NCBI RefSeq assembly: GCF_002944315.1
Contig: NZ_CP024311.1
Location: forward strand, 1,588,501-1,652,500
Length of the DNA: 64,000 bases
DNA from: Rhizobium sp. NXC24
Lineage (GTDB): Bacteria; Pseudomonadota; Alphaproteobacteria; Rhizobiales; Rhizobiaceae
Direction of reading: 5' to 3'
Below are positions 10,303 through 20,347 of the stretch, in pieces. The notes under the pieces were generated by a model. It ran no database searches. It was not told the DNA's origin and worked only from the letters and a program-made list of their open reading frames with translations. The position numbers and the translations under genes were made by a program. Position 1 is the first letter of the stretch, and each line of letters begins with the position of its first letter.

Positions 10303-11643
10303 ATGGCTTCTGCAGCGGAACAATTGGCATCCAATCTCAATTTTTCGACCTTTGCCAAAGCCGAGGATCTCAAGAAGCGACTGTGGTTCACGCTCGGCGC
10401 TCTCCTCGTCTACCGTCTGGGTACCCACATCCCGCTTCCGGGCCTCAATCCGGCGGCCTATGCCCAGGCCTTTCAGAATCAGTCCGGCGGCATCCTCGGC
10501 CTTTTCAATATGTTTTCCGGCGGCGCCGTGCAGCGCATGGCGATTTTCGCGCTCGGCATCATGCCCTATATTTCCGCTTCGATCATCGTGCAGCTCATGA
10601 CCTCGGTCGTGCCGGCGCTCGAAAACCTGAAGAAGGAAGGCGAGCAGGGGCGCAAGATCATCAACCAGTACACCCGTTACGGCACGGTGTTGCTCGGCGC
10701 CTTGCAGGCCTATGGCATTGCGATCGGCCTTGAGCACGGTAATGGCGTGGTTCTCGACCCAGGCTGGTTTTTCCGCCTTTCGACGGTCGTCACGCTGCTC
10801 GGCGGCACGATGTTCCTGATGTGGCTTGGTGAACAGGTTACCTCGCGCGGCATCGGCAACGGTATTTCGCTGATCATCTTCGCAGGCATCGCAGCCGGTC
10901 TGCCGACCGCGCTTGCCGGTACGCTGGAACTCGGCCGCACGGGCGCTCTGTCGACCGGCCTCATTCTGGCTGTGCTTGTCGTTGCTGTCCTGGTCATCGG
11001 GCTTATCGTCTTCGTTGAGCGCGCCCAGCGCCGCCTCTTGATCCAGTATCCGAAGCGCCAGGTTGGCACCCGCATGTTCCAGGGCGATACCTCGCACCTG
11101 CCGCTGAAGCTCAACACATCAGGCGTTATTCCGGCGATCTTCGCATCTTCGCTGCTGCTGCTGCCTGCGACCGTCGCCGGTCTCGGCAACAACACGGCCC
11201 TGCCGACCTGGGTTACCTCCATCGTCGCGGCCCTTGGCCATGGTCAGCCGATCTACATGGTGCTCTACGGTGCCTTGATCGCCTTCTTCGCTTTCTTCTA
11301 CACGGCGCTGGTCTTCAATCCGAAAGATACGGCCGACAATCTGAAGAAGCATGGCGGCTTCATTCCGGGCATCCGCCCGGGTGAGCGCACTGCCGAATAT
11401 ATCGATTATGTGCTGACCCGAATCACGGTGATTGGCGCGATCTATCTTGTCTTCGTCTGCATTCTGCCCGAAATTCTCGTGTCCCAGACCGGTATTCCGC
11501 TGTCTCTGGGTGGCACTTCGCTTCTGATCGTGGTTAGCGTAACGCTGGATACGGTGGCGCAGATTCAGGGTCACCTGATTGCACAGCAATATGAAGGCCT
11601 GATCAAGAAATCGAAGCTGCGTGGAGGAAAGAGGGGGCGATGA
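10303..11643 (+). CDS. secY: Protein translocase subunit SecY
   Basis: Protein of 446 residues with ten predicted membrane helices, the central pore of the Sec translocon. The motifs [23 protein letters not shown] and the C-terminal RGGKRGR tail are typical. A 224-nt leader containing a terminator separates it from rplO. The stop overlaps the adk start (ATGA). Confidence 0.99.
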   Translation: MASAAEQLASNLNFSTFAKAEDLKKRLWFTLGALLVYRLGTHIPLPGLNPAAYAQAFQNQSGGILGLFNMFSGGAVQRMAIFALGIMPYISASIIVQLMTSVVPALENLKKEGEQGRKIINQYTRYGTVLLGALQAYGIAIGLEHGNGVVLDPGWFFRLSTVVTLLGGTMFLMWLGEQVTSRGIGNGISLIIFAGIAAGLPTALAGTLELGRTGALSTGLILAVLVVAVLVIGLIVFVERAQRRLLIQYPKRQVGTRMFQGDTSHLPLKLNTSGVIPAIFASSLLLLPATVAGLGNNTALPTWVTSIVAALGHGQPIYMVLYGALIAFFAFFYTALVFNPKDTADNLKKHGGFIPGIRPGERTAEYIDYVLTRITVIGAIYLVFVCILPEILVSQTGIPLSLGGTSLLIVVSVTLDTVAQIQGHLIAQQYEGLIKKSKLRGGKRGR

Positions 11644-12299
11644 GATTAATACTTTTGGGGCCGCCGGGCGCAGGTAAGGGGACCCAGGCCCAGCGTATCG
11701 TGGAAAAGTACGGCATTCCGCAGCTTTCCACGGGCGATATGCTGAGGGCTGCGGTGGCGGCCGGGACTGAAGTGGGCAAGCGCGCCAAGGCCGTCATGGA
11801 TGCCGGCAAGCTTGTTTCAGACGAAATCGTCAATGCCATCGTGTCCGAGCGCATCGATCAACCGGATTGCGCCAAGGGCTTCATTCTTGACGGTTATCCG
11901 CGCACGCTCATTCAGGCCGACGCGACCGAGGAAATGTTGAAGGCGAAAGGCCTCAACTTGTCCGTCGTGATCGAGATCAAGGTTGATGACGCCGTGCTCG
12001 CCGATCGTATTTCGGGCCGTTATACCTGCGCCAACTGCGGCGCCGGCTATCACGACGAAAACCTGAAGCCGAAGGTGGAAGGCGTATGTGACCGTTGCGG
12101 TTCCACGCACTTCAAGCGCCGTGCCGACGACAACAGGGAAACGGTGGTCGAGCGCCTGCAGGTCTACTACAAGGAAACCTCGCCGCTCATCGGTTACTAC
12201 TACGCCAAGGGCAAGCTTCAGTCGGTCGACGGAATGGCCGATATCGAGCATGTGACCACCGATATCGATGCCATCCTGTCCAAGCTTTGGATGGCCTAA
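11640..12299 (+). CDS. adk: Adenylate kinase with zinc lid
   Basis: Protein of 219 residues; interconverts ATP, AMP and ADP. The P-loop GPPGAGKGT is at residues 6-14 and DGYPRT at about 84-89. The lid has a four-cysteine zinc site (CANC ... CDRC, about residues 130-155), the metal-bearing long-lid form. Translation is coupled to secY. Confidence 0.98.
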   Translation: MRLILLGPPGAGKGTQAQRIVEKYGIPQLSTGDMLRAAVAAGTEVGKRAKAVMDAGKLVSDEIVNAIVSERIDQPDCAKGFILDGYPRTLIQADATEEMLKAKGLNLSVVIEIKVDDAVLADRISGRYTCANCGAGYHDENLKPKVEGVCDRCGSTHFKRRADDNRETVVERLQVYYKETSPLIGYYYAKGKLQSVDGMADIEHVTTDIDAILSKLWMA

Positions 12300-12508
12300 A
12301 ATAAACTTGCCGGGGCGGTTGCTTTTTTGCGCTGATTCCGCTAAACACCGCGCCAACTCGCGACATGCCATGCGATCGGCGCGGATTTCCGTAGGGAGGT
12401 CCGGGTACGGTCGTTTTGACGTGTTACGGACCCAAGTTTGAACAAGCAGCTCCAGGGCTGCATAACAAAACCTTTTGCTCAGGCAGAGGGAATGCAAGGA
12501 GAACAGGC

Positions 12509-12877
12509 GTGGCTCGTATCGCTGGCGTCAACATCCCGACTGCAAAGCGCGTTGTAATTGCGCTTCGCTACATTCACGGGATCGGACCTAAGTTTGCACA
12601 GGAAATCTGCGAGAAGGTCGGTATCCCGGCCGAGCGTCGCGTCAACCAGTTGACGGATGCTGAAGTTCTGCAGATCCGCGAAACCATCGACCGCGACTAT
12701 CAGGTCGAAGGCGACCTTCGTCGCGAAACCGCGATGAACATCAAGCGTCTGATGGACCTTGGCAGCTACCGCGGCCTGCGTCATCGTCGCGGCCTCCCGG
12801 TTCGCGGCCAGCGCACCCATACCAATGCCCGCACCCGCAAGGGTCCGGCAAAGGCTATTGCTGGTAAGAAGAAGTAA
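12509..12877 (+). CDS. rpsM: 30S ribosomal protein S13
   Basis: Protein of 122 residues starting at GTG with AAGGAGAA upstream. The frame extends further upstream, but [15 protein letters not shown] is the family start. S13 binds the 30S head and contacts P-site t[23 protein letters not shown] is the conserved C-terminal block. A 209-nt spacer after adk should hold the alpha-cluster promoter. Confidence 0.97.
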   Translation: MARIAGVNIPTAKRVVIALRYIHGIGPKFAQEICEKVGIPAERRVNQLTDAEVLQIRETIDRDYQVEGDLRRETAMNIKRLMDLGSYRGLRHRRGLPVRGQRTHTNARTRKGPAKAIAGKKK

Positions 12878-12898
12878 TTTCCGGGAAACCGGATTTGG

Positions 12899-12927
12899 GA
12901 GGCTGGCGGTCTGCGCCGGCCTCTTTT
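12899..12927 (+). terminator. Terminator-like hairpin between rpsM and rpsK
   Basis: Arms gaggctggc and gccggcctc with one mismatch, a 7-nt loop and a following TTTT. A smaller hairpin with a GAAA tetraloop (tccgg/ccgga, 12880-12893) lies just upstream. Together they could act as an attenuator within the alpha cluster. Confidence 0.65.
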
Positions 12928-13010
12928 GAGTTTGGAGCGGGACCATGTAGGTGCCGTTCCGGTGTAGCCGCTGGCATTACGGCGGTGAAGAGATCCAAGA
13001 AAGGACTACC

Positions 13011-13400
13011 ATGGCCAAGGAAGCCGTCCGCGTTCGCCGTCGCGAGCGCAAGAATATCACGTCGGGCGTTGCGCACGTCAATTCGACCTTCAACAACACG
13101 ATGATCACCATCACCGATGCACAGGGCAACGCGATTGCCTGGTCGTCCGCTGGTGCCAAGGGCTTCAAGGGTTCGCGCAAGTCGACCCCGTTCGCTGCTC
13201 AGATCGCTGCTGAAGACTGCGCCAAGAAGGCCCAGGAACATGGCATGAAGTCGCTGGAAGTCGAAGTTTGCGGCCCGGGCTCCGGCCGTGAATCCGCTCT
13301 GCGCGCGCTCCAGGCTGCCGGTTTCATGATCACGTCCATTCGCGACGTGACCCCGATCCCGCACAATGGTTGCCGCCCGCGCAAGAAGCGCCGCGTCTGA
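13011..13400 (+). CDS. rpsK: 30S ribosomal protein S11
   Basis: Protein of 129 residues starting [16 protein letters not shown], with GAAAGGA upstream. S11 lies on the 30S platform by the Shine-Dalgarno helix. The C-terminal signature [21 protein letters not shown] is complete. Confidence 0.97.
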   Translation: MAKEAVRVRRRERKNITSGVAHVNSTFNNTMITITDAQGNAIAWSSAGAKGFKGSRKSTPFAAQIAAEDCAKKAQEHGMKSLEVEVCGPGSGRESALRALQAAGFMITSIRDVTPIPHNGCRPRKKRRV

Positions 13401-13421
13401 TCATCGCCACTCACGACACCG

Positions 13422-13442
13422 GCCGGCGCATATGCGTCCGGC
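13422..13442 (+). other. Hairpin between rpsK and rpoA
   Basis: Imperfect arms gccggcgca and tgcgtccggc with a 2-nt loop and one bulge lie about 60 nt before rpoA. No T run follows. It is probably an mRNA structure rather than a terminator. Confidence 0.4.
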
Positions 13443-13503
13443 TTGGTGCTTCTCAAGCTCGGTTGTCACGATTGGATGGTGGCAACGAACGGAAGGCAAG
13501 AAC

Positions 13504-14514
13504 ATGATTCAGAAAAACTGGCAGGAACTGATCAAGCCAAACAAGGTCGAGTTTTCCTCGAGCGGCCGCACCAAGGCTACGCTCGTGGCAGAACCGCTGG
13601 AGCGTGGCTTCGGTCTCACCCTCGGCAACGCGCTGCGCCGCGTTCTGCTGTCCTCTCTGCGCGGCGCCGCTGTGACGGCCGTGCAGATCGACGGCGTGCT
13701 GCATGAGTTCTCCTCTATCCCGGGTGTTCGGGAAGACGTGACGGACATCGTGCTGAACATCAAGGAAATCGCCATCAAGATGGATGGCGATGACAGCAAG
13801 CGCATGGTCGTCCGCAAGCAGGGCCCAGGCGTAGTAACGGCTGGCGACATCCAGACGGTCGGCGACATCGAAATCCTCAATCCCGAGCATGTCATCTGCA
13901 CGCTCGACGAGGGCGCCGAAATCCGCATGGAATTCACCGTCAACAACGGCAAGGGCTACGTCCCGGCCGAGCGCAATCGTGCGGAAGATGCTCCGATCGG
14001 CCTCATCCCGGTCGACAGCCTTTATTCGCCGGTCAAGAAGGTGTCCTACAAGGTTGAAAACACCCGCGAAGGACAGGTTCTCGACTACGACAAGCTGAGC
14101 ATGTCGATCGAAACCGATGGCTCGATCACCGGCGAAGATGCCGTCGCTTTCGCGGCTCGTATCCTCCAGGATCAGCTTGGCGTCTTCGTCAACTTCGACG
14201 AGCCGCAGAAGGAAGCCGAAGAAGAAGCAGTCACCGAACTTGCTTTCAACCCGGCGCTCCTCAAGAAGGTGGACGAACTGGAACTGTCTGTTCGCTCGGC
14301 AAACTGCCTGAAGAACGACAACATCGTCTATATCGGCGACCTCATTCAGAAGACCGAAGCAGAAATGCTCCGCACGCCGAATTTTGGTCGCAAGTCGCTG
14401 AACGAAATCAAGGAAGTTCTCGCTTCCATGGGCCTGCACCTCGGCATGGAAGTGCCGGCATGGCCGCCCGAGAACATCGAAGATCTCGCTAAGCGTTACG
14501 AAGACCAATACTAA
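13504..14514 (+). CDS. rpoA: RNA polymerase alpha subunit
   Basis: Protein of 336 residues, the usual rhizobial size, starting [17 protein letters not shown]. The N-terminal domain (to about 230) dimerises and seeds RNA polymerase assembly. The C-terminal domain (about 255-325, with [17 protein letters not shown] and [14 protein letters not shown]) binds UP elements and activators. GGAAGG precedes the ATG. Confidence 0.98.
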   Translation: MIQKNWQELIKPNKVEFSSSGRTKATLVAEPLERGFGLTLGNALRRVLLSSLRGAAVTAVQIDGVLHEFSSIPGVREDVTDIVLNIKEIAIKMDGDDSKRMVVRKQGPGVVTAGDIQTVGDIEILNPEHVICTLDEGAEIRMEFTVNNGKGYVPAERNRAEDAPIGLIPVDSLYSPVKKVSYKVENTREGQVLDYDKLSMSIETDGSITGEDAVAFAARILQDQLGVFVNFDEPQKEAEEEAVTELAFNPALLKKVDELELSVRSANCLKNDNIVYIGDLIQKTEAEMLRTPNFGRKSLNEIKEVLASMGLHLGMEVPAWPPENIEDLAKRYEDQY

Positions 14515-14561
14515 CCAACAAACTGCAGGCGAGCGATGCCTGCAAGTGAAGGAGAATAGCC

Positions 14562-14984
14562 ATGCGCCACGGTAAAGCCGGCCGCAAGCTGAATAGAACC
14601 GCTAGCCACCGTAAGGCGATGTTCGCCAACATGGCGGCTTCGCTCATCACCCATGAGCAGATCGTCACCACGCTCCCGAAGGCGAAGGAAATTCGTCCGA
14701 TCGTCGAGAAGCTGGTTACCCTCGGCAAGCGCGGCGACCTGCACGCTCGTCGTCAGGCCATCTCGCAGATCCGCGACGCCGCTGTCGTCTCGAAGCTCTT
14801 CGATGCGATTGCAACGCGTTACGCCACCCGCAACGGCGGCTACCTGCGCATCATGAAGGCAGGCTTCCGCCAAGGCGACAATGCCGCCCTCGCAGTTGTC
14901 GAATTCGTTGATCGCGATATCAATGCCAAGGGCGCAGCCGACAAGGCTCGCGTTGCTGCTGAAGAAGAAGCTGCCGCCGCTTAA
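14562..14984 (+). CDS. rplQ: 50S ribosomal protein L17
   Basis: Protein of 140 residues beginning [20 protein letters not shown], the family signature. L17 lies near the tunnel exit. AAGGAGAA is well placed. It closes the alpha cluster. Confidence 0.98.
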   Translation: MRHGKAGRKLNRTASHRKAMFANMAASLITHEQIVTTLPKAKEIRPIVEKLVTLGKRGDLHARRQAISQIRDAAVVSKLFDAIATRYATRNGGYLRIMKAGFRQGDNAALAVVEFVDRDINAKGAADKARVAAEEEAAAA

Positions 14985-15006
14985 GGCCAGCTTCGCATAC
15001 AAGATT

Positions 15007-15038
15007 AAAAGGCCGGATGAGCGATCATCCGGCCTTTT
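15007..15038 (+). terminator. Intrinsic terminator of the alpha cluster
   Basis: Perfect 14-bp arms aaaaggccggatga and tcatccggcctttt with a GCGA loop. The symmetric A and T flanks allow termination from both strands, so it may also end the convergent DUF817 gene. Confidence 0.9.
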
Positions 15039-15078
15039 GTCGTTTACGACTTTGAAATGCCAGCTTTGATGCGCGCCC

Positions 15079-15948
15079 TTACTCCGGAATATGGACGTGC
15101 TGTTTGATGTGCTTCAGATTGGCGACAATGGTGAAGGTCATGATGACGAGAAGGCACCATGAACTCCACTTGCCGATGTGTACCATCGACCAAGCACCGA
15201 GCTGATTTGGATATTTCCATATGCCGAGAAAGGTGCTGATATTTTCCGCCAGCCAAATGAAGAAGCCGATCAGGACGAATGACAGTAAGAGCGGCATCCG
15301 CCGGTCACGATCATAAGGGCGGAATATCACCGTCGAGCGCGCATAAAGGCCCATGAGGCAAGCGGCAATATACCAGCGATAGTCACCAATATAGTGATGC
15401 GTGAAGAAATTGGCGTAGATCACCAAGGCTGATGCACCGGCCATCCAATAGGGCGGGTGATGTTTGATGCGAAGATCGAAAAGCCGCCAAGCCTGAATGA
15501 TGTAGCTGCCAACCGCGGCGTACATGAAGCCCGAGAACAACGGAACACCAAGCAGCTTCGTGTAGGCATGATCCGGATAGGCCCAGGATTGTATGTTGCC
15601 GGAGGTTTTGAAGACTTCGAGTGCAAAGCCAACGACATGAAAGAGACAAACGGCTTTTAGCTCATCAAAGCTTTCAAGCTTTGCCCAAACCATCCAAATC
15701 TGGATGGCCAGCGCAATGATCAGCAACACATCGTAGCGCGGAATATGAAGAAGCCCGGCGCGGGGAACTGTGAAGACCGCCAGAAAGAACAATCCCGCGA
15801 AGAGACAGGCGCGGGCCTCTTTCAGCCCGAAGAAAAGGAATTCGATTGCAAAACGATGAAGGCCTGTCAGGTCGGAAGGGCGCGGATTTGGATCAAGGCA
15901 GCTATCGCCGTCCGGCGTGCGATTTTCCCATGAAACGACTTTGGCCAT
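15079..15948 (-). CDS. DUF817 family integral membrane protein
   Basis: Protein of 289 residues if started at MAKVVSWEN, which has GGGGGAGC upstream; the frame continues 21 codons further. About eight hydrophobic segments are seen. The block GVPLFSGFMYAAVGSYI and the C-terminal WSMVHIGKWSSWCLL are typical of DUF817. No function is established for the family. The gene is convergent with rplQ. Confidence 0.8.
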   Translation of the reverse strand: MAKVVSWENRTPDGDSCLDPNPRPSDLTGLHRFAIEFLFFGLKEARACLFAGLFFLAVFTVPRAGLLHIPRYDVLLIIALAIQIWMVWAKLESFDELKAVCLFHVVGFALEVFKTSGNIQSWAYPDHAYTKLLGVPLFSGFMYAAVGSYIIQAWRLFDLRIKHHPPYWMAGASALVIYANFFTHHYIGDYRWYIAACLMGLYARSTVIFRPYDRDRRMPLLLSFVLIGFFIWLAENISTFLGIWKYPNQLGAWSMVHIGKWSSWCLLVIMTFTIVANLKHIKQHVHIPE

Positions 15949-16142
15949 CAAATGCTCCCCCGCGGCGCCGGTGAATCGCCGGACTGATTGCTGACACGAG
16001 GAGCATGGCAAAATTACAGCTTAACCTTGTATTGGCGCGATCTATCTCTTCCGTTGAAAATCGGCGAAGGGCATTGCTTTTCCCGGCTGCCGCGGCAAAC
16101 GTGCCCTGAAACTCATGTCCGTTTTCGCGGGATGGAGCCGCA

Positions 16143-16556
16143 TTGAAAGCTTTGACACCATATAGAGGGAAAAGGATCCTGCTGTGCTCAGCCTTGTTGC
16201 TGACATTAGCCAGCGGCCTCGCGCTCCGGCGCTATGGTTATGCGATGCATCTGCCTTTCGTCGCAGTCAAATATGGTGGCTCATTATTGTGGGGAGCGAT
16301 GGTCTACTGGCTTTTGGCTACCCTTTTCGTTGCGACAGGGCGTTTCAGGATCGCCGCAGCGGCGCTGATCGTTGCTGTCCTTGTCGAGCTTTTCAGGCTT
16401 TGGCACACGCCGACGCTGGATGCATTTCGGCTGACCACCGCCGGAGCCCTGTTGCTGGGACGAGTCTTTTCGCTCTGGAATATCCTGGCCTATGCCGCCG
16501 GTATCGCGGCGGCACTGGTGCTTGATTACGCGCTGTCGAGGCCAGCTTCGGTTTGA
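16143..16556 (+). CDS. DUF2809 family membrane protein
   Basis: Protein of 137 residues from a TTG start, with four predicted membrane helices. FVAVKYGGSLLWGAMVYWLLA and the DAFRLTTAGALLLGRVFS segment match the DUF2809 pattern. The function of the family is unknown. It is convergent with the DinB fragment downstream. Confidence 0.7.
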   Translation: MKALTPYRGKRILLCSALLLTLASGLALRRYGYAMHLPFVAVKYGGSLLWGAMVYWLLATLFVATGRFRIAAAALIVAVLVELFRLWHTPTLDAFRLTTAGALLLGRVFSLWNILAYAAGIAAALVLDYALSRPASV

Positions 16557-16567
16557 ATCCTAGCGTC

Positions 16568-16744
16568 TTATTCGGCGGCTGCGGCTATCCGCGCGACTAC
16601 CAGCGAATGATTCATCAAGCGCATAGAGACATGGCGTTCGTTGCCATGCTCGGCAGGGTCGAGGTGGCCGATGCTATCGAGCAGTTCCTCATTCGCCCAG
16701 GCCTGATAGCGGAAAAGAGTCTGCAGTAATGACGATTCGCTCAT
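16568..16744 (-). pseudogene. Truncated DinB-like protein fragment
   Basis: A 58-codon frame begins MSESSLLQTLFRYQAWANEE and contains RLMNHSLVV, which matches the first helices of DinB/YfiT-type metal-dependent thiol transferase-fold proteins (normally about 150-170 residues). The frame stops where the DUF2809 gene ends, so helices 3-4 and most metal ligands are missing. It is divergent from the TetR gene, the usual setting of a regulator and its target. It is either a remnant or a very short relative. Confidence 0.6.
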
Positions 16745-16814
16745 AATGACGTTGCCCTTTTCGTCGGCGGAAAAATGCGAGTAGAATGTTCACATTTTAT
16801 GGAGTGGGGAGCGC

Positions 16815-17441
16815 GTGTCTACTCGCATTCAAAAGTCGCGTTTACCGATGCGCAAAGAGCCGAGCCAGGCGCGTTCGCGGGCAACGGTCGATGCGATTAT
16901 CGAGTCGGGTGCTCGCATTTTGGGTGATCGCGGATGGGTCGGGTTCACGACGAATACCGTCGCGGCCGTTGCCGGCATCAGCATCGGTTCGCTCTATCAG
17001 TATTTTCCGGACAAGCTCTCTTTGGTCGAAGCCATAAGGCGCCGCCATTTCGACGAGGTCCTGGCCTTCCTGCGCCAGGCGGTCGCCAGCGATTTGCCGC
17101 TGCGGCAGAGTGTCGAAGCTCTTGTCCAGGGGATGATCGCTGCGCATAGCGTCAATCCCGACCTTCATAGGGTGTTGCTGGATGAGGTGCCGGGGCTTGA
17201 GGGGTCGAGGTCGGCCCATGATGCCTTCCTGGCAGATTATCAAAATCATTACAGGGCTTTTGTTGCAGCACATCGAAGTGCCGATGCCGGGCCTTCCAAC
17301 GATGTCCTTGCACAGCTTCTATCCGGCGTCGTCGAAGGCGTGATCCATAATGGAGCCAGAAAGGGCACATTGGATTCGCCGGAGTTGAAGCAGGAACTAA
17401 TCAAGATGATCTGCACTTATCTTGGCGGCGTCGATCGATAG
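16815..17441 (+). CDS. TetR/AcrR family transcriptional regulator
   Basis: Protein of 208 residues from a GTG start. The N-terminal helix-turn-helix reads TTNTVAAVAGISIGSLYQYF at about residues 45-64, followed by a typical ligand-binding C-terminal domain ending LIKMICTYL. The divergent neighbour 70 nt away is the DinB-like fragment, a likely former target. The ligand cannot be inferred. Confidence 0.85.
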   Translation: MSTRIQKSRLPMRKEPSQARSRATVDAIIESGARILGDRGWVGFTTNTVAAVAGISIGSLYQYFPDKLSLVEAIRRRHFDEVLAFLRQAVASDLPLRQSVEALVQGMIAAHSVNPDLHRVLLDEVPGLEGSRSAHDAFLADYQNHYRAFVAAHRSADAGPSNDVLAQLLSGVVEGVIHNGARKGTLDSPELKQELIKMICTYLGGVDR

Positions 17442-17556
17442 GAAGTGATTCGAGCGACGAGGCGGCCCCGCTACCTAGCGGGAATACAGTCTCTCCTCGC
17501 TATTCGCATGGCTGCATTTCGCATTTCAAATACCACTTCGGATCATAATAATTTGA

Positions 17557-17584
17557 ATTCTAATTAGTTTAGTGCTAATGGAAT
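17557..17584 (+). promoter_or_regulatory. Candidate MarR operator
   Basis: Imperfect inverted repeat ATTCTAATTAG and CTAATGGAAT with a 7-nt spacer, ending three bases before the marR-type start codon. Its size and AT-rich composition suit a MarR dimer, and its position would let the regulator control its own operon. Confidence 0.45.
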
Positions 17585-17587
17585 TTC

Positions 17588-18064
17588 ATGAAATCGCTAA
17601 ACGCTCTGCAACGCATATTCACCGCCAATCTGCTGACGACCGGCCGCCAATGGCGCCGGGTCGTCGATCTTGCGCTGAGCTCCTATGGCATATCGGAGGC
17701 CGCGGCCGCGCCGCTGCTTTGGATCGGCCGTCTGGGGGGAGGCGTGCGGCAGGTGGCTCTCGCCACCTATGTCGGCATCGAAGGCCCGTCTCTCGTCCGG
17801 TTGCTCGATCAGCTCGAAAGCATGGATCTCGTCATCCGCAAGGATGATCCGACAGATCGGCGTGCTAAAAGTCTGTGGCTGACGCCGGAGGGCGAAAAGC
17901 TGGCTTCCCGTATGGAAGATGCGCTCGACGAGCTGCGCGGCAACATTCTGGCCAATGTGGACCCGGCCGATATCGAAGCTGCCATTCGCGTCCTGAAGGC
18001 TTTTGAGGAATTCGAGCCGCCGAAGGCGGCTGACGCCGAGCAGGAACGGGAGAAGGTCTTATGA
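17588..18064 (+). CDS. MarR family transcriptional regulator
   Basis: Protein of 158 residues with a winged helix (VALATYVGIEGPSLVRLLDQ ... RKDDPTDRRAKSLWLTPEG, about residues 55-105). It overlaps the efflux gene by an ATGA junction, so it is the first gene of an efflux operon and probably its repressor, relieved by an aromatic or organic acid ligand. The ligand is inferred from the neighbours only. Confidence 0.85.
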   Translation: MKSLNALQRIFTANLLTTGRQWRRVVDLALSSYGISEAAAAPLLWIGRLGGGVRQVALATYVGIEGPSLVRLLDQLESMDLVIRKDDPTDRRAKSLWLTPEGEKLASRMEDALDELRGNILANVDPADIEAAIRVLKAFEEFEPPKAADAEQEREKVL

Positions 18065-20133
18065 GCATTCCCTCCTGGCGTGACTGGCTGTTTTCGGTCA
18101 AAGCCTTCATTGCGGCAATCATGGCGCTGTTCATAGCGCTGTCGCTGGATTTGCCGCGCCCCTATTGGGCGATGGCCGCCGTTTATGTCGTCGCCAATCC
18201 CCTTGCCGGGGCAACCAGCTCCAAGGGGCTCTATCGTGCCTTGGGTACGCTCCTCGGCGCCACCGCGTCGGTGATCCTTGTCCCGCTCTTCGTCAATGCG
18301 CCGGAATTGCTGTCCGTCGTCGTCGCGCTCTGGACCGGCACCTTGCTGTTCATCTCCATGCTCGATCGCACCTCGCGCAGCTATGTCTTCATGCTGGCCG
18401 GCTATTCGCTGCCGCTGATCGCGCTGCCGACCGTCGGCGCGCCCGAAACCGTCTTCGATGTGGCGCTTGCCCGCTCCGAGGAGATCATCATTGGCATCGT
18501 CTGCGCGAGCGTTGTCAGCGCTATCGTCTTTCCGAGCAGTGTCGGTCCGGCACTTGGCCAGCGCATCAGCTCCTGGTTGGATGATGCCGGCATCTGGGCG
18601 GACGAGATTCTGCGCGGCGAAGGGGCTTCTCCCGCAACGCCCCTGAAGCGGCAGAAGCTCGCCGCTGACGTCTCCGGCCTTGATCTCGTCATCAGCCAGT
18701 TGCGCTATGATGCAGGCAGCCGCGATATCGTCAGGCATTCGCGCGAGCTGCGCGGCCGTCTGTTGATGCTGTTGCCGCTCTTCTCGTCTCTTGCCGATCG
18801 CCTGCATGCGCTGAAAGCCGGTGGAAAGCCGCTGCCGCAGGAACTGGTCACGGTGCTCAATGAAGTGGCCGATTGGCTAGGGCAGGGCGGTCGCGGCAAG
18901 GCCGACGATACCGCCGATAGCTTGCTCAAAAAGATTGGCGACTTGCAACAGGATGATCTGAATCTCAGTTGGGACGATCTCGTCCGGTCGAGTGCGCTCG
19001 ATCGCCTCAAAGAAATCGTCGATCTCTGGCAGGATTGCCTGACGCTGCGCGACCAGATCGTGTCCGGCCGGCAGGTGGGCACATGGCGGCCCGCCTTTCG
19101 TCACCGCAATGTCGTTGGGCGCAGCCGGCACTATGACTATGCCTTGCTTGCTTTCTCGGCCGGTGCAGTCGTCGTCGGTATCGCCGTCGCCTGCTTCTTC
19201 TGGATCTATTCCGGATGGCAAGACGGCGCCGGCTTCGTCACCATGGCGGCCGTCGCCTGTTCGTTTTTCGCCTCGCTTGATCGGCCTGCACCCTTCATCA
19301 CCTCGATGTTCATCTGGTGCGCCATGAGCCTGCTCATCGCCTGCGTCTATATCTTCGGCATCTTGCCGTCGATCTCCGGTTTCGAAATGTTGGTACTGGT
19401 CTTCGCGCCGCCTTTCCTGGTGATGGGCCTGTTGATCCCGCGCCCGCAAACCAACATGCTCGCCATGCTGCTGGCGGTGAATGGCGCGACCTTCATAGCG
19501 CTGCAGGACCGCTATACGGCCGATTTCGCCAGCTTCGCCAACAGCGCGATCGCGGCTCTGGCGGGTGTCGGCTTTGCCCTGGTCTGGACCTTGCTCACCC
19601 GTCCCTTCGGCGCAGAACTTGCCGCCTGGCGGTTGGTTAGAGCCGGCTGGACCGATCTCGCCGAAACCGCGGCTGGCATCCGCCGCGCGGATCACGAGCG
19701 ACTTTCCGGCCGCATTCTGGATCGCCTCGGGCAACTTGTGCCGCGCCTTGCAGGCATCGAAGATCGCGAATTGAAGAAGGTCGACGGTTACGCCGATGTC
19801 CGCCTCGGCTTCAACGTGCTGATGCTGCAGAAGGAGCGTGGGCAACTGAGCGCTGCTGCCGCCGCATCCGTCAGTGAAGTCCTGATCGGCGTTTCGGATT
19901 TCTATCGCTCGAGGCTAAAGGCCAAGCGTGCGGTGGATCCCTCCAACGAATTGCGCGTGTCGATCGACCATAGTCTCGAAGCGGTCGCGCAGGAAAAGCG
20001 GCATTCCGGCCGGGCGAGCCTCGATGCGCTCGTCGGCCTTCGCAGGGCGCTTTTCCCCCATGCCGAGCCGCCGGCGAGCTGGCGGCCGCCCCTATCGGAT
20101 ACAACTCAACCTCTTCCCATTGCCGCCGAGTAA
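18061..20133 (+). CDS. FUSC/AaeB-like efflux transporter
   Basis: Protein of 690 residues. Two clusters of membrane helices (about residues 10-160 and 350-500) alternate with long cytoplasmic parts, the layout of the p-hydroxybenzoic acid exporter AaeB and the FUSC family. Start RDWLFSVKAFIAAIMALFIA and the repeat-like second half starting YDYALLAFSAGAVVVG fit this. It lies between a MarR regulator and AaeX- and AaeA-like genes, making a complete inner-membrane efflux operon. The substrate is likely an aromatic acid or related toxin. Confidence 0.85.
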   Translation: MSIPSWRDWLFSVKAFIAAIMALFIALSLDLPRPYWAMAAVYVVANPLAGATSSKGLYRALGTLLGATASVILVPLFVNAPELLSVVVALWTGTLLFISMLDRTSRSYVFMLAGYSLPLIALPTVGAPETVFDVALARSEEIIIGIVCASVVSAIVFPSSVGPALGQRISSWLDDAGIWADEILRGEGASPATPLKRQKLAADVSGLDLVISQLRYDAGSRDIVRHSRELRGRLLMLLPLFSSLADRLHALKAGGKPLPQELVTVLNEVADWLGQGGRGKADDTADSLLKKIGDLQQDDLNLSWDDLVRSSALDRLKEIVDLWQDCLTLRDQIVSGRQVGTWRPAFRHRNVVGRSRHYDYALLAFSAGAVVVGIAVACFFWIYSGWQDGAGFVTMAAVACSFFASLDRPAPFITSMFIWCAMSLLIACVYIFGILPSISGFEMLVLVFAPPFLVMGLLIPRPQTNMLAMLLAVNGATFIALQDRYTADFASFANSAIAALAGVGFALVWTLLTRPFGAELAAWRLVRAGWTDLAETAAGIRRADHERLSGRILDRLGQLVPRLAGIEDRELKKVDGYADVRLGFNVLMLQKERGQLSAAAAASVSEVLIGVSDFYRSRLKAKRAVDPSNELRVSIDHSLEAVAQEKRHSGRASLDALVGLRRALFPHAEPPASWRPPLSDTTQPLPIAAE

Positions 20134-20137
20134 TATC

Positions 20138-20347
20138 ATGCCCGCAGAATTCGATCTCTATGGCGTCTACATCCCACGCCTTCTCGTTCTCATGCTCGTG
20201 ACGCTGTTTGCCGTCATCATTCTTCGACGCCTGCTCGCATGGATCGGAGCCTACACTCTGGTCTGGCATCGCGGTCTTTTCGATCTCGCGCTTTACGTCT
20301 TGCTGCTCGGCGCCGTCTCCTCTGTCTCTCGTTGGTATTTTACATGA
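20138..20347 (+). CDS. DUF1656 (AaeX-like) small membrane protein
   Basis: Protein of 69 residues with two membrane helices (about 8-28 and 45-64). It starts MPAEFDLYGVYIPRLLVLML, as is typical of DUF1656 proteins that sit between FUSC transporters and their HlyD partners. It lies 4 nt after the transporter and overlaps the next start (ATGA). Confidence 0.85.
   Translation: MPAEFDLYGVYIPRLLVLMLVTLFAVIILRRLLAWIGAYTLVWHRGLFDLALYVLLLGAVSSVSRWYFT

Noticed and set aside
13453..14508. A 351-codon open frame on the minus strand
   Set aside because: It mirrors rpoA and has no homologous motifs.
17809..19845. Long minus-strand frames opposite the FUSC transporter
   Set aside because: They are shadows of a well-supported transporter gene.
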